Position numbers and translations under genes: made by a program. Source: CAMXAS01 sp964442435 (lineage in GTDB: Bacteria; Bacteroidota; Bacteroidia; Bacteroidales; P3). Taken from it: a stretch of 64,000 nt of DNA. Positions 50,239 through 59,053 of the stretch are shown one piece after another (the stretch's first letter is position 1; the number at the start of each line of letters is the position of its first letter). The notes under the pieces were generated by a model. That model was not told the origin of the DNA, ran no database searches, and saw only the letters and a program-made list of their open reading frames with translations. Location of the stretch: NCBI GenBank assembly GCA_964442435.1, contig CAYTZG010000008.1:14068-78067 (forward strand), read 5' to 3'.

Positions 50239-51663
50239 TCAGGCTTTTTTGATGCCGAGTTCTTCGGCGGTCTTGAGCATGAACGCCCAGGCAGCCTCCC
50301 GCTCGTTGGGGATGAGGCCGTCCAAAATCGCGTCCTTGATGCGGCTCTTGATTTCGCCCACCTCGTGACAGGGCGGGATTTGGAAATAGTCCATGATGTC
50401 GTTGCCGCTCACGGGCGGTTGGAAGTTGCGGATGCGGTCCTTTTCCTCTATTTCCCGCATCTTCTGTTCCACGAGTTCGAAATTCTGCTTGAACCGCTTT
50501 ACTTTTTCGGGAATCTTGGACGTGATGTCGGCCTTGCAGAGCGTCATAAGGGCTTCGGTATCCTCGCCGGCTTCGAACAGCAGGCGGCGGACGGCCGAGT
50601 CGGTCACTTCGTCTTCCACAAGCGCGATCGGGCGCAGGTGCAACGCGACGAGTTTCTGCACGAACTTCATCGGTTCGCCCAGCGGCAGCTTGAACCGCCT
50701 GAAGATGCCGGGCACCCATTTGGCGCCGAGGGCTTCGTGGCCGCGGAACGTCCAGCCCTGTACGGGGTCGAACCGCTTGGTGCGCGGCTTGGCGATGTCG
50801 TGCAGCAGGGCGGCCCAGCGCAGCCAAAGGTCACCGGAGGCATAGGCCACGTGGTCGAGCACGCCCAGCGTGTGTTCGAAATTGTCTTTGTGGCTTTTAT
50901 TGCCGCGTTTCTCCACGCCTTTGAGCGCGTCCATCTCGGGAAAGAGGCGCGGGAGCAGGCCGGCCGCGTCCAACAGTTTGAAGCCGTAGGACGGTTGCGG
51001 CGCGAGCATGATTTTGTTCCATTCTTCGGTGATGCGTTCGGCCGAAAGGATTTCCACACGGTAGGCGTTGCGGCGGATGGCTTCGAACGTATCGGCGTCG
51101 ATGTCGAAATAAAGCTGGGTGGCGAAGCGGATGGCGCGCAGCATGCGCAGCGGGTCGTCGCTGAACGTGATGTCGGGGTCAAGCGGGGTGCGCAGCAATC
51201 CGTCCTGCAAGTCCTGTAGTCCGTTAAACGGGTCAACCACAGTGCCGTATCGCTCCTTATTTAAACTGATGGCTAAAGCGTTTATCGTGAAGTCGCGCCG
51301 CTTTTGGTCGTCTTCCAGCGTGCCGTCTTCCACAATCGGTTTACGTGAGTCGCGGCGGTAGGATTCCTTGCGCGCGCCCACGATTTCGATTTCGGTGTCG
51401 TGGTATTTGAAGCGCGCCGTGCCGAAGTTCTTGAATTCGGTCACCGTGGGACGGTACCCCTCCGTTTCGGCGATATGGGCACTGACCTTGCGGGCGAAAT
51501 CCAAGCCGTTGCCCACCACCACGCAGTCGATGTCGGGCGAGGGGCGGTTCAGCAACAGGTCGCGCACGTAACCGCCGATAACGTAAATCTCGATGTTTTC
51601 ACGTTCAGCCGTTTCGCTGAGGCGTTTGAAAACGGGGTGACTCAGTTTTTCGCTTAAATTCAT
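50239..51663 (-). CDS. cca: CCA tRNA nucleotidyltransferase with HD domain
   Basis: 474-residue class II enzyme that adds or repairs the 3'-CCA end of tRNAs. The nucleotidyltransferase head has GGYVRDLLLNRPSPDIDCVV (20), with the DxD carboxylates. Next come the RRDFTINAL motif and the neck ERITEEWNKIML. A C-terminal HD domain (HTLGVLDHVAY and LLHDIAKPRTKR) suggests phosphohydrolase activity on 2',3'-cyclic or phosphate ends. The start ATG at 51663 lies only 4 nt after a TATATTTG -7 element, so the mRNA is probably leaderless. miaA follows after 2 nt. Confidence 0.95.
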   Translation of the reverse strand: MNLSEKLSHPVFKRLSETAERENIEIYVIGGYVRDLLLNRPSPDIDCVVVGNGLDFARKVSAHIAETEGYRPTVTEFKNFGTARFKYHDTEIEIVGARKESYRRDSRKPIVEDGTLEDDQKRRDFTINALAISLNKERYGTVVDPFNGLQDLQDGLLRTPLDPDITFSDDPLRMLRAIRFATQLYFDIDADTFEAIRRNAYRVEILSAERITEEWNKIMLAPQPSYGFKLLDAAGLLPRLFPEMDALKGVEKRGNKSHKDNFEHTLGVLDHVAYASGDLWLRWAALLHDIAKPRTKRFDPVQGWTFRGHEALGAKWVPGIFRRFKLPLGEPMKFVQKLVALHLRPIALVEDEVTDSAVRRLLFEAGEDTEALMTLCKADITSKIPEKVKRFKQNFELVEQKMREIEEKDRIRNFQPPVSGNDIMDYFQIPPCHEVGEIKSRIKDAILDGLIPNEREAAWAFMLKTAEELGIKKA

Positions 51664-51667
51664 ACGG

Positions 51668-51675
51668 CAAATATA
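51668..51675 (-). promoter_or_regulatory. -7 element (TATATTTG) of cca, implying a leaderless mRNA
   Basis: The minus strand reads TATATTTG, then four bases, then the ATG of cca. Only a partial -33 (TTTA, 21 nt away) is visible. Confidence 0.65.
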
Positions 51676-51749
51676 TGTATTTATTGATAATTTTCGTAAA
51701 TTCGCACTTTATTGCTAAAAGAATTTTTTTTAATTAAACAACAAAGAAT

Positions 51750-53864
51750 ATGGCTGTTATCAGCAAAATCAGAAAGCATTCCGGTCTGATTGTAGCGGCA
51801 ATCGGTATCGCGATTATCGGTTTCGTCGTGCAAGACGGTTTGGGCAACCGGCGGAACCGGGCTCCGTTTATCGCGGAAGTAGGGGGCGAAAAAGTTACCT
51901 ATGCGACGTTTGATCAACACGTTAGTCAAATAACGGAACAATACCGCAACGCGCAGGGGGCCGACGTGAACCTCACGCCGGAGGATTTGACGCAAATCCG
52001 CAATATGGCCTGGGAACGTATCGTGACGGGTATTTTGATGCAGAAAGCCTGCGACCGTATGGGGCTGCAGGTAACGCCCGCCGAAATGAACGATATGTAT
52101 TACGGCGAACACATCAGTCCGATTCTGTATCAGTATTTCGGCAATCCGGCCACGGGCGAATACGACCGTTCGCAGGTCATGATGCTCATTTCCAATTTCG
52201 ACCAGCTTTCGCCCGAAGACCGTCAGGTGTTGAGCGAGGTGGAACGCATCGTCAAGGAAGAGCGTCTGAAAGAGAAATACTATTTCATGGTGGCGCAGGG
52301 CTTCTATGTGCCGACGGCTTTCGCCGCTGAACTCGCGCACCTGCGGGCCGACCGGGCGACGGCCGGTTACGCCTGCCTGCCTTACAGCGAGATTTCGGAC
52401 AACGACATTACGCTGACCGACGCCGACTACCGTCGTTTCTATGAGGAGAACAAGCATAGCCTCAAACAGGAGAAGGCTTCCGTGGATATCGATTATGTAA
52501 GTTGGGACGTGATGCCGACCGCGGCCGATATCGCCGATATCGAACGCAACGCCGCCGAGGTGTTCGCCGAATTGCAGACCGAAGAGGATATTCCCGATTT
52601 CGTCATGACGGTTTCCGCCGACCGCTTCGACAGCGTTTACAAGACGCGTTCGGAAGTGGAACCCGGTTGGGATTCGTTGCTGTTCAACGCCCAACCCGGT
52701 ACGAGCTTCGCGCCGCGCCGTGTGTTGCGGGCGTATCAGATGGCCAAGCTCATGGACGTGCAGATGCGTTCCGACTCCTTGCACGCCGCCCATATCCTGA
52801 TTGCGTTCGGTCAGAACGCCCAAAACCGTCGTGACCGCGATGCGGCGCGTGCGTTGGCCGACAGCTTGAAACAGGTGTTGCAGGCCGCGCCCGACCGTTT
52901 GGCCGAATTGGCGGCGGCGTTCTCCGACGACCGCAGCGCGGCGCAGAACGGCGGCGATTTGGGCTGGCAGAAAGACGGCACGTTCGTCAAGCCTTTCAAC
53001 CAGGCTTTGATCGATGGCCGGGTAGGCGACGTCACGGTGGTGGAAACGGCTTTCGGTTTCCATGTCGTGCGTATCATGGACAAGACCGCGCCGGTCAAGA
53101 AAGTGTTGGCTTGCGTGATTTCGATGCCGGTGGAACCCAGCATCGAAACGGCCAAGGACGTGTATGCGCAGGCGAGCCGCTTCCTGTCGCAGTGCAAGAA
53201 CGGCGCCGATTTCGACTCGGTGGCGCGTCAGAACGGTATGCGCGTGCGCACGGCGACGCGTGTGGACGAACTGGCCGACCAGATGCCGGGTCTGACCAAT
53301 GCGCGTGAAATCGTGCGTTGGGCCTACAACAAAGACAACAAGGCCGGCGACGTGGCGCAGGAAGTGTTTGAAATGGAGAACCGTTACGTGGTGGCCACGT
53401 TGAAGAAACGCCACAAGGAAGGCTATATGTCGTTGGCCGAGCTTAAGGATATGCCGCAGCTCGAATACCGTATCAAGCGCGATGTAAAGGCCAACCGGCT
53501 CATGGAAAAGGCCAAGGGCGCGGAGGGCAAGACGAGCGTGGCGCAGGTGGCCGAAGCCTGGGGCGTGACGGCTGACCAAGCCGAGAACGTGACGTTCAAC
53601 GGCTATGCGTTCGGCACGCGCGGTTACGAACCGGTCTTGATCGGGACGTTGTTCGGCTTGAAGGAAGGCCAGCTGTCTAAGCCGGTCAAAGGCAACAGCG
53701 GCGTTTACGTATTGGCTTCGGAAGGCCTGACCGTTGGGGAAGGCGCTCCCGATATGATTCGTTTCCAGATGATGCAGTCGTTCCAGCAGCGCACGTTCAA
53801 CTTCGTGCGGGCGGCTTTGGGCGAAGACTACGGCATCAAGGACAATCGCGCGATGTACTTCTAA
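51750..53864 (+). CDS. SurA/PpiD-like peptidyl-prolyl isomerase
   Basis: 704-residue envelope chaperone. It has one N-terminal transmembrane anchor (SGLIVAAIGIAIIGFVVQDG, residues 11-30), then a SurA_N-type chaperone domain (FIAEVGGEKVTYATFDQHV, helical to about 250). A parvulin PPIase domain follows at about 346-446 (AAHILIAFGQN, AFSDDRSAAQNGGDLGWQ, FGFHVVRIMD), then a second, degenerate parvulin-like part and C-terminal helices. The architecture is that of PpiD, which assists folding of proteins leaving the Sec translocon. It probably uses its own promoter, of which only weak TAAATTCG-type elements (51697-51704) are visible in the AT-rich gap. Confidence 0.9.
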   Translation: MAVISKIRKHSGLIVAAIGIAIIGFVVQDGLGNRRNRAPFIAEVGGEKVTYATFDQHVSQITEQYRNAQGADVNLTPEDLTQIRNMAWERIVTGILMQKACDRMGLQVTPAEMNDMYYGEHISPILYQYFGNPATGEYDRSQVMMLISNFDQLSPEDRQVLSEVERIVKEERLKEKYYFMVAQGFYVPTAFAAELAHLRADRATAGYACLPYSEISDNDITLTDADYRRFYEENKHSLKQEKASVDIDYVSWDVMPTAADIADIERNAAEVFAELQTEEDIPDFVMTVSADRFDSVYKTRSEVEPGWDSLLFNAQPGTSFAPRRVLRAYQMAKLMDVQMRSDSLHAAHILIAFGQNAQNRRDRDAARALADSLKQVLQAAPDRLAELAAAFSDDRSAAQNGGDLGWQKDGTFVKPFNQALIDGRVGDVTVVETAFGFHVVRIMDKTAPVKKVLACVISMPVEPSIETAKDVYAQASRFLSQCKNGADFDSVARQNGMRVRTATRVDELADQMPGLTNAREIVRWAYNKDNKAGDVAQEVFEMENRYVVATLKKRHKEGYMSLAELKDMPQLEYRIKRDVKANRLMEKAKGAEGKTSVAQVAEAWGVTADQAENVTFNGYAFGTRGYEPVLIGTLFGLKEGQLSKPVKGNSGVYVLASEGLTVGEGAPDMIRFQMMQSFQQRTFNFVRAALGEDYGIKDNRAMYF

Positions 53865-53877
53865 GATAAACCGCAGA

Positions 53878-53911
53878 AAAAGGGAGGCTTTTTTGCCGAG
53901 GCCTCTCTTAT
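53878..53911 (+). terminator. Possible terminator after the PpiD-like gene
   Basis: AGGGAGGC and GCCTCTCT can form an 8-bp stem with one G-U pair, followed by TATCT rather than a clean T-run. It is weaker than the second hairpin 40 nt further on. Confidence 0.45.
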
Positions 53912-53948
53912 CTGTTCAGGAGGCGGGGAGCAAGGGACCCGACTCTTC

Positions 53949-53973
53949 AAGGGAGGCCGTTCGGCCTCCCTTT
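53949..53973. terminator. Intrinsic terminator between PpiD-like and chromate transporter genes
   Basis: GGGAGGCC (53951-53958), loop GTTC, GGCCTCCC (53963-53970), then TTTCTTT. It is a perfect 8-bp GC-rich stem between convergent genes. Confidence 0.75.
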
Positions 53974-54006
53974 CTTTATGTCCGTCGCTTCCGGGGGCGG
54001 TTCAAA

Positions 54007-54564
54007 TCAATACAGCAGATAGCCGGCCAAGCCGGAGAGCAGAATCAGATAGACGGGGGATATCTTCTTGGAGAGGACGGCGGCCAGGGCCACGAGGCAG
54101 ATGAGGCCGCTGCGCCAGTCGATGAAGTTCTGCGGGTTGAGCAACAGCAGGGCCGAGGAGAAAATCAGGCCGACGACGGCCGGTTTCAGCCCGTCGAGCA
54201 CGGGTTGCAGATAGGGCAGACGGGCACGGCGTTGCGGGTCGAACAGGAATTTGAGCACCAGTATCATCAGGGCCAAGGAAGGCGCGCAGAGCGCAAGGCT
54301 CGTGAGGATGGAGCCCAAAATGGCGACATACACCGGATAGCCGGCTTGCAGGACGGCTTCATAGCCTACATAGGTGGCGCAGTTGATGCTGATGGCGCCC
54401 GGTGTCATTTGGGAAATGGCAATGAGGTCGGCGAAACGCGCGGCCGACAGCCAGCCGTAATGGTGTACGACCTCGTGTTCGATGAGCGAGAGCATGGCAT
54501 AGCCGCCGCCGAAACCGAACAGGCCGATTTTGAAGAACGTATAGCAGAGTTGCAGGAATAACAT
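54007..54564 (-). CDS. Chromate transporter family protein, second half
   Basis: 185-residue membrane protein of the CHR family, single-domain type, with about six helices. The N-terminus LCYTFFKIGLFGFGGGYAMLSLIEHEV (in part) and the motif ISQMTPGAISINCATYVGY are the family signatures (FGGGxAM and PGPxxxNxAxxxG). Its upstream neighbour is a paralog, and such pairs function together as a heterodimer in chromate or sulfate-like anion export. Chromate as natural substrate is uncertain. The start lies 12 nt after the stop of the paralog. Confidence 0.9.
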   Translation of the reverse strand: MLFLQLCYTFFKIGLFGFGGGYAMLSLIEHEVVHHYGWLSAARFADLIAISQMTPGAISINCATYVGYEAVLQAGYPVYVAILGSILTSLALCAPSLALMILVLKFLFDPQRRARLPYLQPVLDGLKPAVVGLIFSSALLLLNPQNFIDWRSGLICLVALAAVLSKKISPVYLILLSGLAGYLLY

Positions 54565-54576
54565 GGCGGAGCGGGG

Positions 54577-55185
54577 TTAATCGGCCGGTGAGGCGGGTGG
54601 GGCGGCCTTCCCCTTGTGTGCGCGGCGGTAGGCCGTAAGGCCGCTGCCGAGGCCGACGGCCAGCAGCACCCATATCGGCGAGAACCGCAGCACCGTGATG
54701 CAGAGGATGGCGGCTAAGGCAATCAGTATATTCTTTATTTTCAAACCGGTGACACGCGCCATCTGAATGGCCGGCGCAAAGAGCAAGGCCACGACGCAGG
54801 GGCGGATGCCATTGAAAATCCGCACGAGCGCCGGATGCTGCCAATAGGCCGAAAAGACTGTGGCAATCAACAGGATGATGACGATGGAGGGGAGGATGGC
54901 GCCGGCACAGGCCGCCAACGAGCCCTTGAGCCCGCGCACCTTGTAGCCCGTATAAAGCGCCGTATTGAACACCAGCACGCCCGGCAGGCTCTGCACGAGC
55001 GTAATCGTGTCCCAAAAATCGGTATCGCTTAGATAGCGTTTGCGTTCCACCAATTCGCGTTGCAGGAGCGAAAGCATGGCGTAGCCGCCGCCGAACGTGA
55101 ACGTGCCGGTTTTCAGAAAAGAGAAAAAGAGGGCCGGCAGGCCGACCCTCTTTTCCATTCCCGTCTGTGTCGCATCCACCGGCAT
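54577..55185 (-). CDS. Chromate transporter family protein, first half
   Basis: 202-residue CHR-family protein with the motifs FLKTGTFTFGGGYAMLSLLQ (20) and LVQSLPGVLVFNTALYTGYK (20). It pairs with the paralog at 54007-54564. The two proteins share the FGGGYAMLSL stretch and the topology, as expected from an old duplication. The ATG at 55185 lies 4 nt after the stop of the DPP5-like peptidase, so all three may be one transcript. No metal-binding or regulatory partner is nearby. Confidence 0.9.
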   Translation of the reverse strand: MPVDATQTGMEKRVGLPALFFSFLKTGTFTFGGGYAMLSLLQRELVERKRYLSDTDFWDTITLVQSLPGVLVFNTALYTGYKVRGLKGSLAACAGAILPSIVIILLIATVFSAYWQHPALVRIFNGIRPCVVALLFAPAIQMARVTGLKIKNILIALAAILCITVLRFSPIWVLLAVGLGSGLTAYRRAHKGKAAPPASPAD

Positions 55186-55189
55186 GGGG

Positions 55190-57487
55190 TTATTGCGCCA
55201 CTTGGGTTTCCGTATTCTGTTCCTTGCCGGCCGGCTTGTTGGCCTTGACCGTGAGCCCGCCGCCGTCTATCGCGAACGTCTCTTCGGCATGGTGCAGGGT
55301 TTGCAGGTCTTTTTCCGGCAGGCCTTTCACGTAGCGGTCAAGGAAGCGGAAGAAGCGGCGTTGCCACAGGATGCCGTTCTGCGGGCGCAGTACCCAGTGG
55401 TTTTCGTCCGGATAAATCAGGAGTTCGGCCGGGATGCCGCGCATGAGGGCGGCGTTGAAGGCGGCCATGCCCTGAGAGGCCACGATGCGGTAGTCTTTCT
55501 CGCCGTGGATGATGAGGATGGGCGTATCCCACTGGTCGATGAACAGGTGGGGGGACGTCGCGAACGAGCGCTGGGCCGTCGCGTTGTCCTTATCCCAATA
55601 CGCGCCGCCCAAATCCCAGTTCGTAAACCAAAGTTCTTCGGTTTCCAGCGACTGTTGCGGCAGGTTGAACATACCGTCGTGGGCGATGAACGCCTTGAAG
55701 CGTTTGTTGTGGTGACCGGCCAGCCAATACACCGAGAAGCCGCCGTAGCTTGCGCCCACGCAACCCAGTTTGTCTTTATCTACATAAGGTTCCTTGCTCA
55801 CGGCGTCGATGGCGGCAAGGTAGTCCTTCATGTTCTGGCCGCCGTAGTCACCGCTGATCTGTTCCAGCCATTCCTGGCCGAAGCCCGGCAAGCCGCGGCG
55901 GTTGGGCGCCACGATGATATAGTCGTTGGCCGCCATAATCTGGAAGTTCCAGCGGTAGCTCCAGAACTGGCTGACCGTGCTTTGCGGACCGCCCTGGCAA
56001 TAGAGCAGCGTGGGGTAGGTCTTGGAAGCGTCGAAGTCGGGCGGGAAAATAACCCAGGTCAGCATCTGTTGGCCGTCGGTGGTCGGAATCCAGCGGGCTT
56101 CCACACGGCCCATCTTGATTTGCGACAGGAATTCCGTGTTGATGCGGCTGATTTGGGTCTGATTGGCGTTGATGTCCGGGTTCAGCAGGTCGATGGCGAA
56201 GATTTCCGAAGGCGCGGACATCGACATACGGACACCCAACAGCAGTTCGTCGGACACCGGATGGACGGCGGTATAGTCGTGCGTGCCGTCGGTCAGCATC
56301 TTGACCGGCATCTGACACGGAATCAAGCCGTCGGAGGTGCGTTTGGCCGCCGACATCGATTCGGCCGTCTGGTTTTCCAAGCTGCTCAGATCCATTTCGT
56401 AAATCTGCGACAGCGCATGATGGTTGCTGATGAAATAGAGCTTGCTGTCGTCCGCCCATTGGAGGCCTTCCACGTTTTGGTCGAAGTCGGGCGTCAGATA
56501 GAAACGGTTGCCGTTCTTCATATCCATAAGGGCCAGACGGATTTTGTCGGCCTCGTAGCCGTCGCGTTCCATGCTTTCCCAAACCAGATAGCGGCCGGAG
56601 GGCGAGAAGGCCGGGTTCATGTCGTAGCCTTTCATGCCCTGGGTCAGGTTCAGTGTCTGACCCGTCGCCAATTCGTAGCGGTAGAGGTCGGTGTTGGTCG
56701 AGAGCGCGTATTGCAGGCCCGTGAGTTTGCGCGACGTATAGACGATGAATTTACCGTCGGGGCTCCAGCAGAACTGCTCGCAGCCGCCGAAAGGCTTGAC
56801 GGGGGATTCGTAGGGTTCGCCCGCCAGGATGTCGTCGCCGGGCGTCATTTTGCCCTGTTGCAGCGGCGACACAAAGATGTGCGGCGCCGTGAACACCCAT
56901 TCGTCCCAATGGCGGTAGTTCATGTCGGTAAAGACCATGCCGGAGGTCTGCGGCAGGTCGGGATAGAGGTCGGCCGCCTGCGGTTTGACCTGTACCTGTT
57001 TGATATAGGCGATTTGCGTGTGGTCGGGGCTCAGGCTGAAGCCTTCGATATAGTCGTTCTCTTTCGACACCGTTTCGGCTTTCGGCTTGGCTTCCTGCGG
57101 GTTCATAAGGCAGATTTGGCCGTTTTTGAGGAAGTAGAGCGTTTCGTCATCCGCACCCCATACCAAATTGCCTTCCGATTCGGCGGTTTCGGTCAGTCTT
57201 CTCACGTCCGTGCCGTCGGTCCGCATGAGATAGAGGTCGGTATTGCCTTTGTTTTCCTTGACGCTGAAATAGCGCACGCTGTAAACGACGTATTCGCCGG
57301 AGGGCGAGGGGGCCACTTCGCCCAGACGGCCGAGCGCCCACAAGGCTTCGGGGCTCAGGCGTTGGTTCTGAATCTCCACTTTGTCGGGGCCGAGTACGAC
57401 GGTTTGCTTTTCGCCCGGCTGGCAGGCGGCAAAGAGCCACATCCCGGCGGCAAAGAGCAACGGGAGGCCTAAAATTCGGTTTTTCAT
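55190..57487 (-). CDS. S9-family prolyl oligopeptidase (DPP5-like), lipoprotein
   Basis: 765-residue exported peptidase. The N-terminus MKNRILGLPLLFAAGMWLF then AAC is a lipoprotein signal, so the enzyme is probably tethered at the membrane. A beta-propeller (about 45-490, with LSPDHTQIAYIKQ and FSPSGRYLVWESM blades) precedes the alpha/beta-hydrolase domain, which has the nucleophile in CVGASYGGFSVYWLAG, Asp in HGEKDYRIV and His in YPDENHWVL. This set matches dipeptidyl peptidase 5 or acylaminoacyl peptidases (S9C). Together with the DPP4-type enzyme at 25627 it could break proteins into dipeptides. Confidence 0.92.
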   Translation of the reverse strand: MKNRILGLPLLFAAGMWLFAACQPGEKQTVVLGPDKVEIQNQRLSPEALWALGRLGEVAPSPSGEYVVYSVRYFSVKENKGNTDLYLMRTDGTDVRRLTETAESEGNLVWGADDETLYFLKNGQICLMNPQEAKPKAETVSKENDYIEGFSLSPDHTQIAYIKQVQVKPQAADLYPDLPQTSGMVFTDMNYRHWDEWVFTAPHIFVSPLQQGKMTPGDDILAGEPYESPVKPFGGCEQFCWSPDGKFIVYTSRKLTGLQYALSTNTDLYRYELATGQTLNLTQGMKGYDMNPAFSPSGRYLVWESMERDGYEADKIRLALMDMKNGNRFYLTPDFDQNVEGLQWADDSKLYFISNHHALSQIYEMDLSSLENQTAESMSAAKRTSDGLIPCQMPVKMLTDGTHDYTAVHPVSDELLLGVRMSMSAPSEIFAIDLLNPDINANQTQISRINTEFLSQIKMGRVEARWIPTTDGQQMLTWVIFPPDFDASKTYPTLLYCQGGPQSTVSQFWSYRWNFQIMAANDYIIVAPNRRGLPGFGQEWLEQISGDYGGQNMKDYLAAIDAVSKEPYVDKDKLGCVGASYGGFSVYWLAGHHNKRFKAFIAHDGMFNLPQQSLETEELWFTNWDLGGAYWDKDNATAQRSFATSPHLFIDQWDTPILIIHGEKDYRIVASQGMAAFNAALMRGIPAELLIYPDENHWVLRPQNGILWQRRFFRFLDRYVKGLPEKDLQTLHHAEETFAIDGGGLTVKANKPAGKEQNTETQVAQ

Positions 57488-57528
57488 ATGATATAGGTAT
57501 TGTTATAATCGGTAAGTTTTCCGCACGG

Positions 57529-58755
57529 TCAGGCGTTTGGCCGTTGCGCCGCTTCCTTTTCGGCCAAAGCCTGCAGATACTTTTGTTTCGTGTCTTTGGC
57601 GATGACCGACGAGCGTTCGAAATCCTTGGTCTGGTCAAACAGGCAGCGGTACGTATAGTGCCGCTGGTAGAACGTGGCGCCCACCGATTCGTGCAGGGCC
57701 CGCATCTTGGGGTTGAAGTCGCCGACCCACGACAGTTCGATGTGCGTGTACCAGGGCTTGGTCTTCATCACTTCGTTCAGGTAATAGAAAATGGCCGATT
57801 CGATGCCGTAACGCTGATATTTGGGTTTGATGCCCATAATCGTGATGCGCGTGCGCGTCATCATGTGGCGGCGTTTCATGCAGAGGAAACGCAGGCGGTT
57901 GAGCAGGTTCATCTTGCCGTCGAAATGCTTGAAAATCTGACCGGCATCCGGAAACATGACCAAAAACGCAATCGGTTCATCCTGATGGTAGGCGAACCAA
58001 ATCATCTTCGGATCCACGACACCGCGGCCTTCCTTGAGTTCTTTGGCCAGCGTGCGCGGGTCGATGGGCGTAAAGTTCTCGTGAAACTGCCAGGCGTCGT
58101 CATAGACTTCCTTGAAGTCCTGCATGAACTTGTCTATGTCTTTGAACGTAACGTGCTTATAGCTGAAATCGGGCTTGGAACGCGCCCAGTCGGCCACTTT
58201 CCAAAAGCGTTCCGGGAACGGTTTGCGCAAATCCAGCATATTCGTCACTTGCTCAAAATAGAGCTTAAAGCCGTATTCCTCAAAGAATTGCTTGTAGTAA
58301 GGCGGGTTGTAGGGCATGCCCCAGCACGATTCCTCGAAGCCCTCTACGAGCAAACCCCAAAAATTGTCGTTTTCGCCGAAGTTAATCGGGCCGTCCATGG
58401 CTTCCATGCCGCGTTCGGCCAGCCAGGCGCGGGCTTGGTCCATAAGCCGGAACGCCGCCGTCCGGTCTTCGATACATTCGAAAAAGCCCATGCCGCCGGT
58501 CGGCTGTTGAAATGTAAACGCCTTGTTTTCATTGATAAAGGCGGCCACACGGCCAATTACACGGTCTTGGTCGTCAAACAGCAGGAAGCGGGTCGCGCTG
58601 CCGTGTTTGAAAAATTCGTTCTTGCTCGGCGTAAAGATGTTTTCGACCTGAAATTCCAAGGGCGCGACAAAACGGTCGTCGCCGCGGTAAAGGTCGCGTT
58701 GGAATTGGTGGAACAGGCGGCGGTCGGCCGCCGTCAGGACTTCTTTAATGTACAT
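57529..58755 (-). CDS. GNAT-fold acetyltransferase-like protein
   Basis: 408-residue cytoplasmic protein of a conserved GNAT-like family in Bacteroidetes with no assigned substrate. The first half is an incomplete N-acyltransferase fold (LLFDDQDRVIGRVAAFINEN, 20). A marked DGPINFGENDNFWGLLVEGF (20) and GMPYNPPYYKQFFEEYGF follow. The C-terminal half holds MIWFAYHQDEPIAFLVMFPD (20) and the acetyl-CoA-like region ITIMGIKPKYQRYGIESAIF (20). The ATG at 58755 (MYIKEVLTAADRR) is preferred because the longer frame (58848) runs through the promoter. A consensus -7 element lies 46 nt upstream. Confidence 0.8.
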   Translation of the reverse strand: MYIKEVLTAADRRLFHQFQRDLYRGDDRFVAPLEFQVENIFTPSKNEFFKHGSATRFLLFDDQDRVIGRVAAFINENKAFTFQQPTGGMGFFECIEDRTAAFRLMDQARAWLAERGMEAMDGPINFGENDNFWGLLVEGFEESCWGMPYNPPYYKQFFEEYGFKLYFEQVTNMLDLRKPFPERFWKVADWARSKPDFSYKHVTFKDIDKFMQDFKEVYDDAWQFHENFTPIDPRTLAKELKEGRGVVDPKMIWFAYHQDEPIAFLVMFPDAGQIFKHFDGKMNLLNRLRFLCMKRRHMMTRTRITIMGIKPKYQRYGIESAIFYYLNEVMKTKPWYTHIELSWVGDFNPKMRALHESVGATFYQRHYTYRCLFDQTKDFERSSVIAKDTKQKYLQALAEKEAAQRPNA

Positions 58756-58801
58756 GGCGTTCAAAATGTTTAAGCGATAAGCCAAACGGCTTAACTCCAA
58801 G

Positions 58802-58809
58802 CAAAGATA
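58802..58809 (-). promoter_or_regulatory. -7 element (TATCTTTG) of the GNAT-like gene
   Basis: An exact TAnnTTTG match on the minus strand, with a leader of about 42 nt. A TTTG exists 23 nt upstream, slightly too far for a good -33 element. Confidence 0.6.
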
Positions 58810-58994
58810 CAAAATAATGGCGAAAATGGCCGCAAAACATTCTAACACATTTTTGACACATAATATCTATTATGTTAAATAAGAAATTTGGAACACCATC
58901 CCACCATCCAATCTATCATTAAACATCCGGACCAACCTGCATCCGTCCGCCGAACGCACCTCATTCCACGCCTCCATATTTTGGCATTTTCGAC

Positions 58995-59027
58995 AAAAAA
59001 AGCCGCCGAACTTTCGTCCGACGGCTA
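58995..59027 (-). terminator. Terminator of the small lipoprotein gene pair
   Basis: On the minus strand, GCCGTCGGA, a 6-nt loop, TTCGGCGGC and then a run of seven T. The stem contains G-U pairs. Confidence 0.8.
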
Positions 59028-59053
59028 AACCCATAAAGATGAGTGACTAAAAT

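Larger units (their letters stand above)
58756..59053. other. Intergenic region with promoter, palindrome and terminator
   Basis: 298-nt non-coding gap. From left to right it holds the promoter of the GNAT gene (minus strand, -7 at 58802-58809), an AT-rich stretch with a perfect inverted repeat ACATAATA-TC-TATTATGT (58858-58875), about 110 nt without visible features, and the terminator of the 59054-59464 gene. No open frame or tRNA is seen. Confidence 0.6.

Noticed and set aside
50237..50827. N-terminal extension of miaA to residue 496
   Set aside because: The extra part is fully antisense-free but in another frame of cca, is Arg/Pro-rich and non-homologous; the family N-terminus with the P-loop starts at 50236.
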